Position numbers and translations under genes: made by a program
The notes under the pieces: model-generated
Databases searched by the model: none
What the model saw: only the letters and a program-made list of their open reading frames with translations
What the model was told of the DNA's origin: nothing
Part shown: in pieces, positions 34,070 to 43,752 of the stretch
How the letters are laid out: the number at the start of each line of letters is the position of its first letter
How positions within the stretch are numbered: position 1 is the stretch's first letter
NCBI GenBank assembly: GCA_013042055.1
Contig: JABDQW010000073.1
Span: 1-45,007 of the forward strand
Direction: 5' to 3'
Source of the DNA: Gammaproteobacteria bacterium
GTDB taxonomy: Bacteria; Pseudomonadota; Gammaproteobacteria; SZUA-229
DNA: 45,007 nucleotides

Positions 34070-36031
34070 ATGAAACTACCCTCTGAGATCCTTGATGAGA
34101 ACGGGCCCTTGACAGCCATGATCGATGGCTATCAAGTGCGTGTGAATCAGCAAGACTTGAGTACCGCTATCTTCGACTCGATAACAAACAACCAGGTGCT
34201 GATCGCTGAGGCGGGTACAGGCATCGGTAAAACCTTTGCTTATCTGATACCCGCGATGCTATCTGCAAAAAAAGTCATTATCTCGACGGGCACCAAGCAT
34301 CTACAAGATCAACTGTATAAATCGGACTTGCCAATCGTTTTTAAAGCGTTGGATTTACCCGTTAAATCCGCCTTATTGAAAGGCAGGGCAAATTACCTCT
34401 GTATTCATCGACTGGATATCGCGCCGCATCTGGGTTTCGTTAATAAAACGATGCAGCATGAATTACAAAATATCCGTGAGTGGTCCAAGGTCACTCAGAC
34501 TGGCGATATAGCTGAAATCGACAGCATTGCGGAAGATTCCATGGTCTGGCCAATGGTCACTTCGACAATCGAGAATTGTCTTGGTGGTGAATGTGATCAC
34601 TGGCATGACTGCCATCTAGTCATAGCCAGAAAACAGGCGCAGGAAGCCGACCTGCTCGTAATCAACCATCATCTGTTGCTGGCTGATATGACACTAAAGC
34701 AGGATAGTTTTGCTGAACTTCTACCAGGCGCGGAAGTGTTCATCGTGGATGAAGCGCATCAATTGCACGAGCTGGCATCGAGATTCTTCGGACGTTCAGC
34801 CAGCAGTCGGCAGCTGATCGGTCTGGCGAAAGACTGTATTGCCGAACAGCTGAATACAGCGGCAGACATGGCTGAGATTCGTGAATATGCCGATGCCCTG
34901 GAAAGTCGCGTGGCTGATTTTCGGTTGTCACTCGGGGAGGCCGGACAGAGACAAGCCTGGACACAGATCAGTCATAAGCCACAAGTTAATCAGGCGCTTG
35001 CCGCATTAATCCAGGCATTGGATGAAATGTCCGAGCTATTAGAGGTAGCAGCGGAACGAAGCCGGGGCTTGGATCAGTGTCATCAGCGCTGTGTGTTGTT
35101 GTCTCAAACCCTGGATTTGTTCACTAACAAGCAGCCAGTGACGACCGCTGATGATAGTGTCGACAATGATAGGCCGCAATCGGTGCTATGGTTCGAATCG
35201 TGGTCTCGCAGTTTTATGTTACACGCCACACCCATCGATGTCTCTCACCTGTTCCGCCAGCACGCCGATGATTTTTCGGCAGCATGGTTGTTTACTTCGG
35301 CCACGCTGCAGGTGAACAATGACTTTGGCCACTTTGCCAATGGGCTCGGTATTCGTGACTATCGCTGTGGCATCTGGGAAAGCCCGTTCGACTATCGGCA
35401 ACAGAGTTTGCTTTACCTCCCCGAAGGCATGCCTGAACCATCGGCGTCTAGCTTTAACCAACGGTTGATTGAGAATGCCAGGCCCGTGATTGAGTCGAGT
35501 AAAGGGCGCGCCTTTGTGCTGTTTACGAGCTATAAAGCAATGCACGCGGCTAGAGCGTTACTCGAGGATACGATCGAATTCCCGATACTGATGCAGGGTG
35601 AATACCCCAAGCATCAACTACTGGAACGATTTCGCGATGCTGGCAATGCTGTATTGCTGGGAACGGCCAGTTTTTGGGAGGGTGTCGATGTACGCGGACA
35701 GGCGCTATCGTGTGTCGTCATCGACAAGCTGCCATTTGCATCACCGGGTGATCCGGTTATGCAGGCACGCATCAATGCGATACGCAGCGACGGTGGACAA
35801 CCCTTCATCGACTATCAGTTGCCTCGTGCAGTGATTGCACTCAAGCAGGGTGTCGGCCGGCTGATTCGAGATATGAATGACTTTGGCGTGGTAATGATTG
35901 GCGACCCTAGAATCCGACACAAAAGTTACGGCAGAATATTCCTCAACAGCCTGCCGGCTATGCCGGTTACATCGCAACTTGGCGATGTTGAACAGTTCTA
36001 TTCAAGTCGAATACAACAGGCCGTGGCATGA
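34070..36031 (+). CDS. yoaA: DinG-family Fe-S helicase YoaA
   Basis: The 653-residue XPD-like helicase has Walker A EAGTGIGKT (about 47-55; the family usually has TGTGKT), the Fe-S cysteines C111, C170, C175 and C181 with the C-x4-C-x5-C spacing of DinG/YoaA, the DEAH box VDEAHQL, motif III GSATL-like FTSATLQV, motif V TASFWEGVDVRG and motif VI QGVGRLIRD. YoaA of E. coli works with the HolC subunit of DNA polymerase III in repair of stalled forks. It overlaps tsaB by 4 bases, as in E. coli, which supports YoaA over DinG. Confidence 0.92.
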   Translation: MKLPSEILDENGPLTAMIDGYQVRVNQQDLSTAIFDSITNNQVLIAEAGTGIGKTFAYLIPAMLSAKKVIISTGTKHLQDQLYKSDLPIVFKALDLPVKSALLKGRANYLCIHRLDIAPHLGFVNKTMQHELQNIREWSKVTQTGDIAEIDSIAEDSMVWPMVTSTIENCLGGECDHWHDCHLVIARKQAQEADLLVINHHLLLADMTLKQDSFAELLPGAEVFIVDEAHQLHELASRFFGRSASSRQLIGLAKDCIAEQLNTAADMAEIREYADALESRVADFRLSLGEAGQRQAWTQISHKPQVNQALAALIQALDEMSELLEVAAERSRGLDQCHQRCVLLSQTLDLFTNKQPVTTADDSVDNDRPQSVLWFESWSRSFMLHATPIDVSHLFRQHADDFSAAWLFTSATLQVNNDFGHFANGLGIRDYRCGIWESPFDYRQQSLLYLPEGMPEPSASSFNQRLIENARPVIESSKGRAFVLFTSYKAMHAARALLEDTIEFPILMQGEYPKHQLLERFRDAGNAVLLGTASFWEGVDVRGQALSCVVIDKLPFASPGDPVMQARINAIRSDGGQPFIDYQLPRAVIALKQGVGRLIRDMNDFGVVMIGDPRIRHKSYGRIFLNSLPAMPVTSQLGDVEQFYSSRIQQAVA

Positions 36032-36720
36032 AAATACTGGCGCTGGATACTGCGACCGAAGCCTGTTCGGCAGCGCTTTATCTGAACGGTGAGATCAGAC
36101 AGCTGTATCGTGTCGCACCCAGAGAGCATAGCCACATCATTTTACCGATGATCGATCAGTTATTGGCTGATTCCGGTAACCGGGTTTCGGATTTGGATGC
36201 ACTCACTTTTGGGCGTGGTCCCGGTTCATTTATGGGGGTACGCATCGCCGCTGGCATCGCCCAGGGCATCGCTTTTGCCTGGGATTTACCGGTGGTACCC
36301 ATATCCACGCTCGCTGCCATCGCGCAAACCGCTTACGCCGAGACCGGCGCAGGTCGGGTGCTGTCGGCGATCGATGCGCGCTTGAATGAAGTCTACTGGG
36401 GTGCCTACAGCTTGTCAGATCAGGATTGCATGCGTATCGTTGGGGAGGAACATGTCTGTGCGCCCACGCAGGTGCCTGGGCCGGAGGGTGGAGGATGGAC
36501 AGGTGCAGGCAGTGGCTGGAATGCCTACGGTGACGGATTGCGAGCAGCGATGGATAAGGACAGCTTGGTTGGGCAACTGGATAGTTGTTTTCCAACCGCT
36601 GAGTCGATCGTCAAGCTGGCTGTGGTGGATTATACCGCAGGCCGCTATCTATCCGCAGCACAAGCCCAACCCATTTATTTGCGCGATAATGTGGCAAAGA
36701 AACCGCGCAGGCTACGGTGA
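36028..36720 (+). CDS. tsaB: tRNA threonylcarbamoyladenosine biosynthesis protein TsaB
   Basis: TsaB partners TsaD and TsaE in forming t6A37 in tRNA. The 230-residue protein has the ASKHA-fold start MKILALDTATEACSAAL, the HSHIILPMIDQLL segment, and DALTFGRGPGSFMGVRIAAG, which is the TsaB signature. The region VCAPTQVPGPEGGGWTGAGS is richer in Gly/Pro than usual. The ATG overlaps the yoaA stop (ATGA). Shortly after its stop a MITE-like element end begins. Confidence 0.96.
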   Translation: MKILALDTATEACSAALYLNGEIRQLYRVAPREHSHIILPMIDQLLADSGNRVSDLDALTFGRGPGSFMGVRIAAGIAQGIAFAWDLPVVPISTLAAIAQTAYAETGAGRVLSAIDARLNEVYWGAYSLSDQDCMRIVGEEHVCAPTQVPGPEGGGWTGAGSGWNAYGDGLRAAMDKDSLVGQLDSCFPTAESIVKLAVVDYTAGRYLSAAQAQPIYLRDNVAKKPRRLR

Positions 36721-36727
36721 TGACGTT

Positions 36728-36817
36728 TAACCCGCATTTCTCAAGCCCTCACTTGATCTTTGAATCCACAAAGCGACCCCATCCAAATCTCTACGTAATC
36801 ATCTCGACCCCGGGTTA
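36728..36817 (+). repeat. MITE-like element end F, truncated or highly reduced
   Basis: TA+ACCCGCATTTCTCA (36728-36743) is a good left end. The following 60 bases do not match the family interior but include AAAGCGACCCC ... CCAAATC, which resembles the reverse complement of the repeat cluster at 29314-29344. A degraded right end (CCCGGG+TTA, to 36817) may be present. It lies in the tsaB-prfB gap. Confidence 0.55.
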
Positions 36818-36897
36818 GCAGAAAGGGATACGTCCAATGAAATGTGGATCATCTTCAGGTACAATTCGTTAAACTTCAACCGTCGTAGCAAGTATCA

Positions 36898-37993
36898 ATG
36901 GAAGTCAATGTAATCAATAATCTAATCAATGACCTGCGCGAGCGTTCCGAATCGCTTAGGGGGTATCTTTGACTTCAGTAGGCGCAAAGAAGAACTCGAA
37001 GAAATAGTCCGCGAGCTCGAGCAGCCTGATGTCTGGAATGACCCAGAGCAAGCTCAGAAAATGGGTCAGGACAGGGCGCGTCTGGAAAAAATAGTCTTCG
37101 TGCTCGAGGAGCTCGAGGTAGGCTTGAGCGATGCTGGCGAGCTGCTGAGTATGGCCGTCGAAGAGGCTGATGAAGACAGCGTTGAGGCGGTCAAAGATGA
37201 CCTAAACGCGCTTCAGGCCAAAGTTGAAGAACTCGAATTCAGACGCATGTTTTCCGGCGAAATGGACGCATGCAATGCCTTTCTGGATGTAACGGCGGGA
37301 TCCGGCGGGACCGAAGCACAGGATTGGGCCGAGATGCTGTTGCGAATGTACCTGCGCTGGGGTGAAGCACACGGTTTTGAGACCGAGTTGATCGAAGTGT
37401 CTGCTGGTGATGTTGCTGGCGTTAAGAGCGCAACGATCCGTTTTGCCGGAGACTACGTCTTTGGTCGTTTGCGTACCGAAACGGGTGTTCATCGTTTGGT
37501 GCGTAAATCACCCTTTGACTCCGGTAACAGGCGGCACACGTCGTTTGCAGCGGTGTTTGTTTCGCCCGAAATCGACGATGATATTGAAATCGATATCAAT
37601 CCTGCGGACCTGCGCATTGATGTCTATCGAGCGAGTGGCGCGGGTGGGCAGCATGTGAACCGTACCGAATCAGCGGTTCGCATAACGCATATGCCCAGCG
37701 GCGTGGTCGTGCAATGCCAGAATGACCGTTCGCAGCACAAGAACAAGGCAACTGCGATGAAACAGTTGAAGGCCAAATTATACGAGCTGGAAATGCTCAA
37801 ACGCAGTGCAGACCAACAAGCGGTGGAGGACACCAAGTCGGACATTGGCTGGGGTAACCAGATACGTTCTTATGTACTCGACCAGTCCCGTGTCAAAGAC
37901 CTGCGCACCGCTGTTGAAACCGGTAATACCCAGGCTGTACTCGATGGTGGAATCGATTTGTTTATAGAAGCCAGCTTAAAAAGTGGCTTGTAA
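36898..37993 (+). CDS. prfB: Peptide chain release factor RF2, expressed by programmed +1 frameshift
   Basis: RF2 recognises UGA and UAA. The first 24 codons run from ATG 36898 to CTT 36967-36969, followed by in-frame TGA (36970-36972). Skipping one base continues at GAC 36971, giving a total of 364 residues, the normal RF2 length. The anticodon-mimic motif is SPF ([10 protein letters not shown]) and the hydrolysis motif GGQ ([16 protein letters not shown]). The N-terminal coiled-coil domain and domain 2/3 are complete. An annotation starting at 36929 would miss the true N-terminus. lysS follows 125 bp later, the order also seen in E. coli. Confidence 0.97.
36958..36973 (+). promoter_or_regulatory. 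prfB +1 frameshift site
   Basis: AGGGGGTATCTTTGAC matches the E. coli prfB recoding site base for base: an internal Shine-Dalgarno AGGGGG, three bases, then the slippery CTT followed by TGA and C. When RF2 is scarce the ribosome shifts +1 on CTT and reads GAC, so RF2 regulates its own synthesis. Confidence 0.97.
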
Positions 37994-38118
37994 ACGGTCT
38001 TTTTTTCCGCTTCAGAGTGGTCTGTTTTGTACTTCGACTGTCGTCGGGCAGACGCCGGCAACAACAGCCGTCCTGACGCTGAATGAATACGCAGAATCTT
38101 GCATTAAGTGATTTTGAT

Positions 38119-39642
38119 ATGAGTGAAAATACCGAAGCACTAAGCATTGAAGATGAGAACAAATTAATCGCGCAGCGTCGTGAAAAACTCGCGGCGCTGC
38201 GTGAGCAGGGCACAGCCTTCCCGAATGACTTCAGGCGTGATTCACTCGCCGCGGGTTTGCATAGTGCCTACCAGGATAAAACAGCAGAAGAGCTTGAAAG
38301 CATGCAAGTGCGCGTTTTCGTCGCTGGGCGAATGATGGTAAAGCGCGTGATGGGCAAGGCCAGTTTCACCAAGTTGCAGGATATGTCGGGTCAGATTCAA
38401 TTGTTTCTGCAGCGCGATAACCTGCCGGAGGGGGTTTACAACGAAGGCTTCAAGAAGTGGGATGTGGGCGATCTGATCGGCGCTGAAGGTGTGATGTTCA
38501 GAACAAAGACCGGTGAACTGTCGATTAAAGTCGACAACATTCGGTTATTGACGAAGGCACTTCGTCCGCTACCAGGGAAATTCCACGGACTGACAGATAC
38601 TGAAATTCGATATCGCCAGCGATATATCGATCTGATCATGAACTGGGACGTTAAGGCAACCTTCATGTTGCGGGCAAAAATTATTGCGTTCATTCGTGAA
38701 TATTTCGATGCACACGACTTCCTGGAAGTTGAAACGCCGATGATGCAGATTATTCCCGGCGGCGCCGCGGCGAGACCCTTCGAAACCTATCATAATGCGC
38801 TCGATCTTGCGATGTACTTGCGTATAGCGCCGGAACTGTATTTAAAACGACTGGTTGTCGGCGGTTTTGAAAAGGTTTTCGAAATTAACCGCAGCTTCCG
38901 CAATGAGGGTGTCTCGACCCGGCATAATCCTGAATTCACCATGCTCGAGTTCTATCAGGCTTATGCGGATTATCATGATCTGATGGATTTGACGGAGGAT
39001 CTGCTGCGTAAGCTCTCATTCGAAGTTCTGGGCAGTGCAATCGTCGAATACCAAGGTGAAGAACACGATTTTGGTCGCACGTTCAGGCGAATGACGGTGT
39101 TTGACTCCATTCTCGAACACAACAACGATATAACCGCAGCATCGATATCGAAAACCGGTGCTGCACGCAATGTAGCGGAATCGCTAGATATCCCGATAAA
39201 AGCCAACTACGGATTGGGCAAGTTACAGCTGGAGATCTTTGAAAAAACAGTTGAGCACAAACTCAAGGATCCGACCTTTATCATCGAATATCCAAAAGAA
39301 GTATCACCGCTTGCCAGATGCAACGACGCCAATCCGTTTGTGACCGATCGCTTTGAGTTATTTGTCGGCGGTCGAGAGATCGCTAATGGATTCTCAGAAC
39401 TGAATGATCCCGAAGATCAGGCAGAGCGTTTTAGAAAACAGGTTTTGGAAAAAGAGTCGGGCGATGACGAGGCCATGCACTACGATGCCGACTATGTACG
39501 GGCATTGGAGCATGGCATGCCACCGACGGCGGGAGAGGGCATCGGTATCGACCGCCTGGTGATGCTGCTGACCAACCAGCCGTCGATTCGCGATGTCATC
39601 CTGTTCCCCCACATGCGCCAGGAAGCCGAACCGCAGGATTAA
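38119..39642 (+). CDS. lysS: Lysyl-tRNA synthetase, class II
   Basis: ATG 38119 gives [20 protein letters not shown] and a 507-residue protein of normal length; the open frame also has an ATG at 38083, but that start has no better ribosome binding site. The N-terminal OB-fold anticodon domain ([20 protein letters not shown] onward) is followed by class II motif 1, motif 2 ([20 protein letters not shown]) and motif 3 ([20 protein letters not shown]). The second-domain lysine-binding residues lie in the standard places. Downstream is a nested palindrome and convergent ygfZ. Confidence 0.97.
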   Translation: MSENTEALSIEDENKLIAQRREKLAALREQGTAFPNDFRRDSLAAGLHSAYQDKTAEELESMQVRVFVAGRMMVKRVMGKASFTKLQDMSGQIQLFLQRDNLPEGVYNEGFKKWDVGDLIGAEGVMFRTKTGELSIKVDNIRLLTKALRPLPGKFHGLTDTEIRYRQRYIDLIMNWDVKATFMLRAKIIAFIREYFDAHDFLEVETPMMQIIPGGAAARPFETYHNALDLAMYLRIAPELYLKRLVVGGFEKVFEINRSFRNEGVSTRHNPEFTMLEFYQAYADYHDLMDLTEDLLRKLSFEVLGSAIVEYQGEEHDFGRTFRRMTVFDSILEHNNDITAASISKTGAARNVAESLDIPIKANYGLGKLQLEIFEKTVEHKLKDPTFIIEYPKEVSPLARCNDANPFVTDRFELFVGGREIANGFSELNDPEDQAERFRKQVLEKESGDDEAMHYDADYVRALEHGMPPTAGEGIGIDRLVMLLTNQPSIRDVILFPHMRQEAEPQD

Positions 39643-39654
39643 CAAGATTTTTTT

Positions 39655-39816
39655 TACCGCAGAGGCGCGGAGAATGCGCTATGTTTTTGTAGGAGCGACT
39701 TTAGTCGCGAACATCTGCAATTCGCGACTAAAGTCGCTCCTACGAAACCTGTCTAATGCGCACTCACCCAGAAATAAACAATTATTTTCCTCTGCGCCTC
39801 CGCGCCTTCGCGGTTA
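39655..39816. repeat. Nested palindrome with a perfect 23-bp hairpin between convergent lysS and ygfZ
   Basis: The outer arms are TACCGCAGAGGCGCGGAG (from 39655) and, reversed, CCGCGCCTTCGCGGTTA (to 39816), imperfectly complementary. Inside is a perfect 23-bp stem, GTAGGAGCGACTTTAGTCGC... (39689-39711) with 39721-39743, and a 9-base loop. Each arm of that stem also contains the smaller palindrome GCGACTTTAGTCGC. The ygfZ stop codon (TAA on the minus strand, 39814-39816) lies within the right outer arm. It could terminate both genes. Confidence 0.88.
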
Positions 39817-40875
39817 GTCTGAACTGCCTACCTGGTCGTCAAACGCATAGGGCAGGTCCAGCACGGTGACGTTCGGGCCATTGGCATCCGCCAGTTTCAA
39901 CTGACTGTTTTCTGCATCGTTGACCTGAATCACTGCAAGTGCTTCATAGTCGTCATTGGGTGTTCGTTGGGCGCTGATAATGCTGCCAATATCCTGGCTC
40001 TCAGTCGACGTCTCAGTCACCAATGCTGTCCCTGCTCCGGGTTGTTCTTGGGCACTGAATTCGATGCGATACATGCGTCGTTTTAATTTACCGAGGTAAT
40101 GCATCCGCGCTACGATCTCTTGCCCAGGATAACAGCCTTTGCTAAAACTGACGCCGTTTATCAAATGCATATTAGCCATTTGAGGAACATAGGCGTCGAT
40201 CGTGCTCGCGGTAATCACCGGGATACCCGACTGGATGTTGAGTAGTTCCCAGATGTTCGCGCCGACAGGTGAGGCATGCACGTCGAGGGCTTGCCAGAGT
40301 TTCTGCATAGCATGCAGCAGGCCGTAGATCTCGAACCGCGGTGCGGCACCGGCAACTCGGATAATCGTGTAGTCTTGATACTCGATTGCTTCATCGACCT
40401 GCTCAGGGAGTGCGCCTACGATGTCTCCGAGGTGCTCGATCATTTTATTGCCGCTCGCACCAATGCCCATCAGGGCATCACTGGCGTCTTCCAGAGTGAC
40501 TTTCGACCGTAATACGAACATGCGCAGCCTGCTCAGTGCGGCTTCGAGTAGTTCGTAGGGTATTACCAGGTAATAGGTCTGTTCACGTCGGAAAACGCGG
40601 AAGTTGCACAACATCCTGCCTTTGGGTGAACACAAGGCACTCAGTTGACTGTAGGTTTCGTCAACCAGCTTGATATCGTTGGTAAACTGGGCTTGCAGGA
40701 AGGCTGCTGCATCTTCACCATAGGCAGCGATTATGCCGAAATGTGAAAGGTCACAGAATAGATCGCCGGTGTGTGCGATGCGACGTTCACGCTCAGGATT
40801 GCCGAATGATGCAACACTGTCTTGTTCGAATTCGGCTCCGGCATTTTGCAGAAATTCTTTCCATTCGTGTTTCAT
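39814..40875 (-). CDS. ygfZ: Folate-binding Fe-S cluster repair protein YgfZ
   Basis: The 353-residue protein has the diagnostic KGCYPGQEIVAR motif near residue 250, the Cys of which is conserved in the YgfZ/IBA57 group, and an aminomethyltransferase-like (GcvT) fold: FLQAQFTNDI near the start and SPKGRMLCNFRVF. YgfZ binds tetrahydrofolate and supports activity of some Fe-S enzymes, including succinate dehydrogenase and MiaB, which fits its place beside the divergent sdh operon. A 199-bp promoter region lies between ygfZ and sdhC. Confidence 0.95.
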   Translation of the reverse strand: MKHEWKEFLQNAGAEFEQDSVASFGNPERERRIAHTGDLFCDLSHFGIIAAYGEDAAAFLQAQFTNDIKLVDETYSQLSALCSPKGRMLCNFRVFRREQTYYLVIPYELLEAALSRLRMFVLRSKVTLEDASDALMGIGASGNKMIEHLGDIVGALPEQVDEAIEYQDYTIIRVAGAAPRFEIYGLLHAMQKLWQALDVHASPVGANIWELLNIQSGIPVITASTIDAYVPQMANMHLINGVSFSKGCYPGQEIVARMHYLGKLKRRMYRIEFSAQEQPGAGTALVTETSTESQDIGSIISAQRTPNDDYEALAVIQVNDAENSQLKLADANGPNVTVLDLPYAFDDQVGSSD

Positions 40876-41004
40876 AGCGATTTACTTGTAGTTGCTGTTG
40901 ATATCTTAGTAAAACCATTTGACTAATTCATTACAGAATATGTATGGATTTGTCTTGCCTGGCGGGCACGCAACAGTATAGACTCAATTTGTAGAACCGT
41001 TCAC

Positions 41005-41010
41005 TATAAT
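41005..41010 (+). promoter_or_regulatory. Possible sdhC promoter -10 box (TATAAT)
   Basis: A perfect TATAAT sits 65 bases before the sdhC start within the ygfZ-sdhC divergent gap (40876-41074). No clear -35 hexamer at 16-18 bases upstream, so an activator may be involved; no specific site is recognisable to me. Confidence 0.4.
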
Positions 41011-41074
41011 AAATGTCGAAGTATCAAATCTCCTCGAATGAGGCTTCGTCAATATAATAACAAAGGACACGTAG

Positions 41075-41452
41075 TTGACTGATTCTAGACCAGTTTATCT
41101 TAACCTGTTCAAAATTCGCCTGCCCATCACAGGTGTCGTATCTTTCGCACACCGGGTTTCCGGTTTTTTACTGTTTCTTGCCATCCCGTTCTCAATTTAC
41201 ATTATCGACCTGACGCTGGCCTCGGAATCCGGATTTGAACGGGCGATGCAGATGATCAAACATCCACTCATGCAAGCCATTCTGCTGTTGCTAGTGTGGT
41301 CATTTGTCCATCATTTGCTCGCGGGAATCAGGTACCTCGCTCTCGACTTTGATCTGGGCATTGAAAAAAACAGCTCGAAAATATCGGCGATGATCGTACT
41401 TGTCAGCGAGATCAGTATCATCGCCGCGTATATCTGGGGGATCATGCTGTGA
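41075..41452 (+). CDS. sdhC: Succinate dehydrogenase cytochrome b556 subunit SdhC
   Basis: The 125-residue membrane subunit starts at TTG 41075, with AAGGA at 41062-41066. It has RPVYLNLFKIRLPITGVVSF and the HRVSG segment typical of SdhC, three membrane helices (about 28-49, 65-84, 103-123) and the heme-ligand region SFVHHLLAGIRYLALD. With SdhD it anchors the complex and binds ubiquinone and heme b. It overlaps sdhD by 4 bases. Confidence 0.96.
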   Translation: MTDSRPVYLNLFKIRLPITGVVSFAHRVSGFLLFLAIPFSIYIIDLTLASESGFERAMQMIKHPLMQAILLLLVWSFVHHLLAGIRYLALDFDLGIEKNSSKISAMIVLVSEISIIAAYIWGIML

Positions 41453-41796
41453 GTATGTACGTGCTGCATGGTCTCAGGCCCTGGCTGATTCAACGGATCA
41501 GTGCGGTCTATATTTTGATCTATGTCGTCTACCTTGCGTTCAGCATCGCAAGCGCCAGTAATATCGATTTCCAGTCGTGGCGTGTTTGGCTTTTTCATCC
41601 GTTCAACACGATTGCTGCCGGCCTTTTCGTGCTCGCACTGTTGATGCACGCATGGATCGGTATTCGTGACATTATCCTCGATTATGTACACAACACGCTG
41701 GCGCGTATGACTGCTTTTACACTGGTTATCATTGTGCTCGCGGGCAGCGGCTTGTGGTGTGCAAAGATTCTGTTACTTTCTGTTAGGGCCTATTAA
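41449..41796 (+). CDS. sdhD: Succinate dehydrogenase membrane anchor subunit SdhD
   Basis: The 115-residue protein starts at GTG 41449 inside the sdhC stop (GTGA). It has three membrane helices (about 18-36, 53-70, 87-108), the RISAVYILIYVVYL N-terminal helix typical of SdhD, and HAWIGIRDIILDYV with the heme and quinone-site residues. The last residues R-A-Y and the stop TAA are encoded by the left arm of the palindrome that follows (41785-41796), so the native C-terminus may have been altered slightly by its insertion. Confidence 0.95.
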   Translation: MSMYVLHGLRPWLIQRISAVYILIYVVYLAFSIASASNIDFQSWRVWLFHPFNTIAAGLFVLALLMHAWIGIRDIILDYVHNTLARMTAFTLVIIVLAGSGLWCAKILLLSVRAY

Positions 41797-41955
41797 CACT
41801 ATGCGGATACCCATCGACGGCGGCCATTTTTTTGCAGGACAAGGCACACTGAGCGCCGTGTACCTGGGGTACATAAGCGAAAGTGCAACGCGGTCATGCG
41901 GAAAAATGGCCCCGTCCCTGCGGGTTGGCCCTCCGCATAGTATTAATAGGCCCTA
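41784..41955. repeat. Large nested palindrome between sdhD and sdhA
   Basis: The outer arms AGGGCCTATTAACACTATGC... (41785-41807) and 41932-41954 pair at 22 of 23 positions and are flanked by T/A (41784/41955). Inside, GGCCATTTTT (41822-41831) pairs with AAAAATGGCC (41902-41911), and the centre holds TGTACC-tgg-GGTACA. The whole 164-bp sdhD-sdhA gap is this one element. It is not in the GCCCGCATTT family. No ORF within it. Confidence 0.88.
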
Positions 41956-41969
41956 GGTGAGTGCTGAAA

Positions 41970-43739
41970 ATGCCTGACATACCCCGAAGACAGTTCGATT
42001 CACTCATCATTGGTGCTGGCGGTGGCGGTCTGCGCGCTGCTTTGCAATTGTCCAATGCCGATGCCAGCGTTGCTGTGGTATCAAAAGTGTTTCCGACGCG
42101 CTCGCATACGGTTGCCGCCCAGGGTGGTATGAATGCGGCTTTGGCCAATGTACTGCCGGATAACTGGCACTGGCACATGTTCGATACCGTCAAGGGAAGC
42201 GATTATCTCGGTGACCAGGACGCCATTGAATACATGTGCCGTGCGGCGCCGAAAGCGGTCTATGAATTGGAACATTATGGCGTACCGTTCTCGCGTATGG
42301 ATAATGGTTCGATTTATCAGCGGCCATTCGGTGGACAGAGTCAGGACTTCGGCGGGGATCAGGCCGCGCGGACCTGCGCCGCAGCTGACCGCACCGGACA
42401 TGCGATACTGCATAGTTTGTATCAGCAGAATATCCGGGCTAAAACACATTTCTTTGATGAATATTTTGCTGTTGATCTACTGAAGGATCAGCAGGGCAAT
42501 ATCCTCGGCGCGTTGGTATTCAATATACACAATGGCGAGCCGGTTGTGATCGAGGCGAAAACCACGCTGCTGGCCACCGGTGGCGCCGGGCAGATATTCA
42601 GAACCACAACCAATGCATTGATCAATACTGGTGACGGTATGAGTATGGCCTTGCGTGCAGGCGTGCCGTTACAGGATATGGAGTTTTTCCAGTTCCATCC
42701 CACGGGTATCGCCGGGCGTGGCATGTTGATCACAGAGGGTGCACGCGGCGAAGGCGGTTACCTGATCAACGCAGACGGCGAACGCCTGATGGAACGTTAC
42801 GCACCAAAAGCGAAGGATCTGGCCAGTCGCGATGTCGTTAGTCGTGCGATTGCGACCGAAGTACGTGAAGGCAGGGGTTGTGGTCCGAACAAGGACCATG
42901 TCATGCTCAAACTTGATCATCTCGGTGAGGACGTCATCCAAAAACGCCTGCCTGGAATACGTCAAACATGCATTACATTTATCGGTATTGATCCTGCTAA
43001 AGCACCGGTGCCGATTTTCCCGACTGCCCACTACACCATGGGCGGCATTCCAACCAATCGTGACGGCCAGGTCGTCGTTCCGGTGAAAGAAACCCCTGAA
43101 GAGCCTGTGCCCGGCCTGTACGCGGCCGGCGAATGCGCTTGCGTTTCCGTTCATGGCGCCAACCGTTTGGGTGGTAACTCGCTACTCGACATCGTGGTCT
43201 TTGGTCGAGCTGCGGCCAACCACATTATTGATTACTTGTCAGAAAATCGTTACCACCGGCGTCTAGATAGCGATAGCCTTGAGCCCGCATTGCAACGTAT
43301 GCAACGCTGGGACAAACGCGCTAATGGTGATGGCGAGTCCGTCAGTGTGCTTCGTGACGAACTCAAGGCGGTAATGGAGAATCACTGCAGTGTGTTCAGA
43401 AACGAAGATGTCTTGACAGCTGGCGTCGCCAAAGTGGAAGCGCTGGTCGAGCGTTTTAAAGATGCACGTATCAATGACGACAGTGCCGTATTCAACACCG
43501 CGCGCGTTGAGGCGTTGGAACTGGAAAACCTGTTCGGCGTCGCACTGGCGACTATTCATAGTGCGCAGGCACGTAAAGAGAGCAGGGGAGCCCATTCGAG
43601 GATCGATTACACTGAACGTGACGACAAGAACTGGATGCGTCACAGCTTGTACTCACTAGAGGTAGGCGTCGATTATAAACCGGTGCGTACCAAGCCCATC
43701 AGTGTTGACAGCTTTCCACCCAAGGCCAGGGTTTATTGA
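41970..43739 (+). CDS. sdhA: Succinate dehydrogenase flavoprotein subunit SdhA
   Basis: SdhA oxidises succinate to fumarate with covalent FAD. The start is ATG 41970 (MPDIPRRQFDSLIIGAG) or the in-frame GTG 41961; AGGTGA at 41955-41960 favours the ATG on spacing. The 589-residue protein has the dinucleotide fold GAGGGGLRAAL, the FAD-linking histidine in RSHTVAAQGGMNAAL, the dicarboxylate-site histidine and threonine in FQFHPTGIAG and the active-site RGEGG-type ARGEGGYLIN segment. The CAGECAC segment near residue 390 is also typical. The upstream palindrome separates it from sdhD. Confidence 0.98.
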   Translation: MPDIPRRQFDSLIIGAGGGGLRAALQLSNADASVAVVSKVFPTRSHTVAAQGGMNAALANVLPDNWHWHMFDTVKGSDYLGDQDAIEYMCRAAPKAVYELEHYGVPFSRMDNGSIYQRPFGGQSQDFGGDQAARTCAAADRTGHAILHSLYQQNIRAKTHFFDEYFAVDLLKDQQGNILGALVFNIHNGEPVVIEAKTTLLATGGAGQIFRTTTNALINTGDGMSMALRAGVPLQDMEFFQFHPTGIAGRGMLITEGARGEGGYLINADGERLMERYAPKAKDLASRDVVSRAIATEVREGRGCGPNKDHVMLKLDHLGEDVIQKRLPGIRQTCITFIGIDPAKAPVPIFPTAHYTMGGIPTNRDGQVVVPVKETPEEPVPGLYAAGECACVSVHGANRLGGNSLLDIVVFGRAAANHIIDYLSENRYHRRLDSDSLEPALQRMQRWDKRANGDGESVSVLRDELKAVMENHCSVFRNEDVLTAGVAKVEALVERFKDARINDDSAVFNTARVEALELENLFGVALATIHSAQARKESRGAHSRIDYTERDDKNWMRHSLYSLEVGVDYKPVRTKPISVDSFPPKARVY

Positions 43740-43752
43740 GGCTGCGTGAGCA

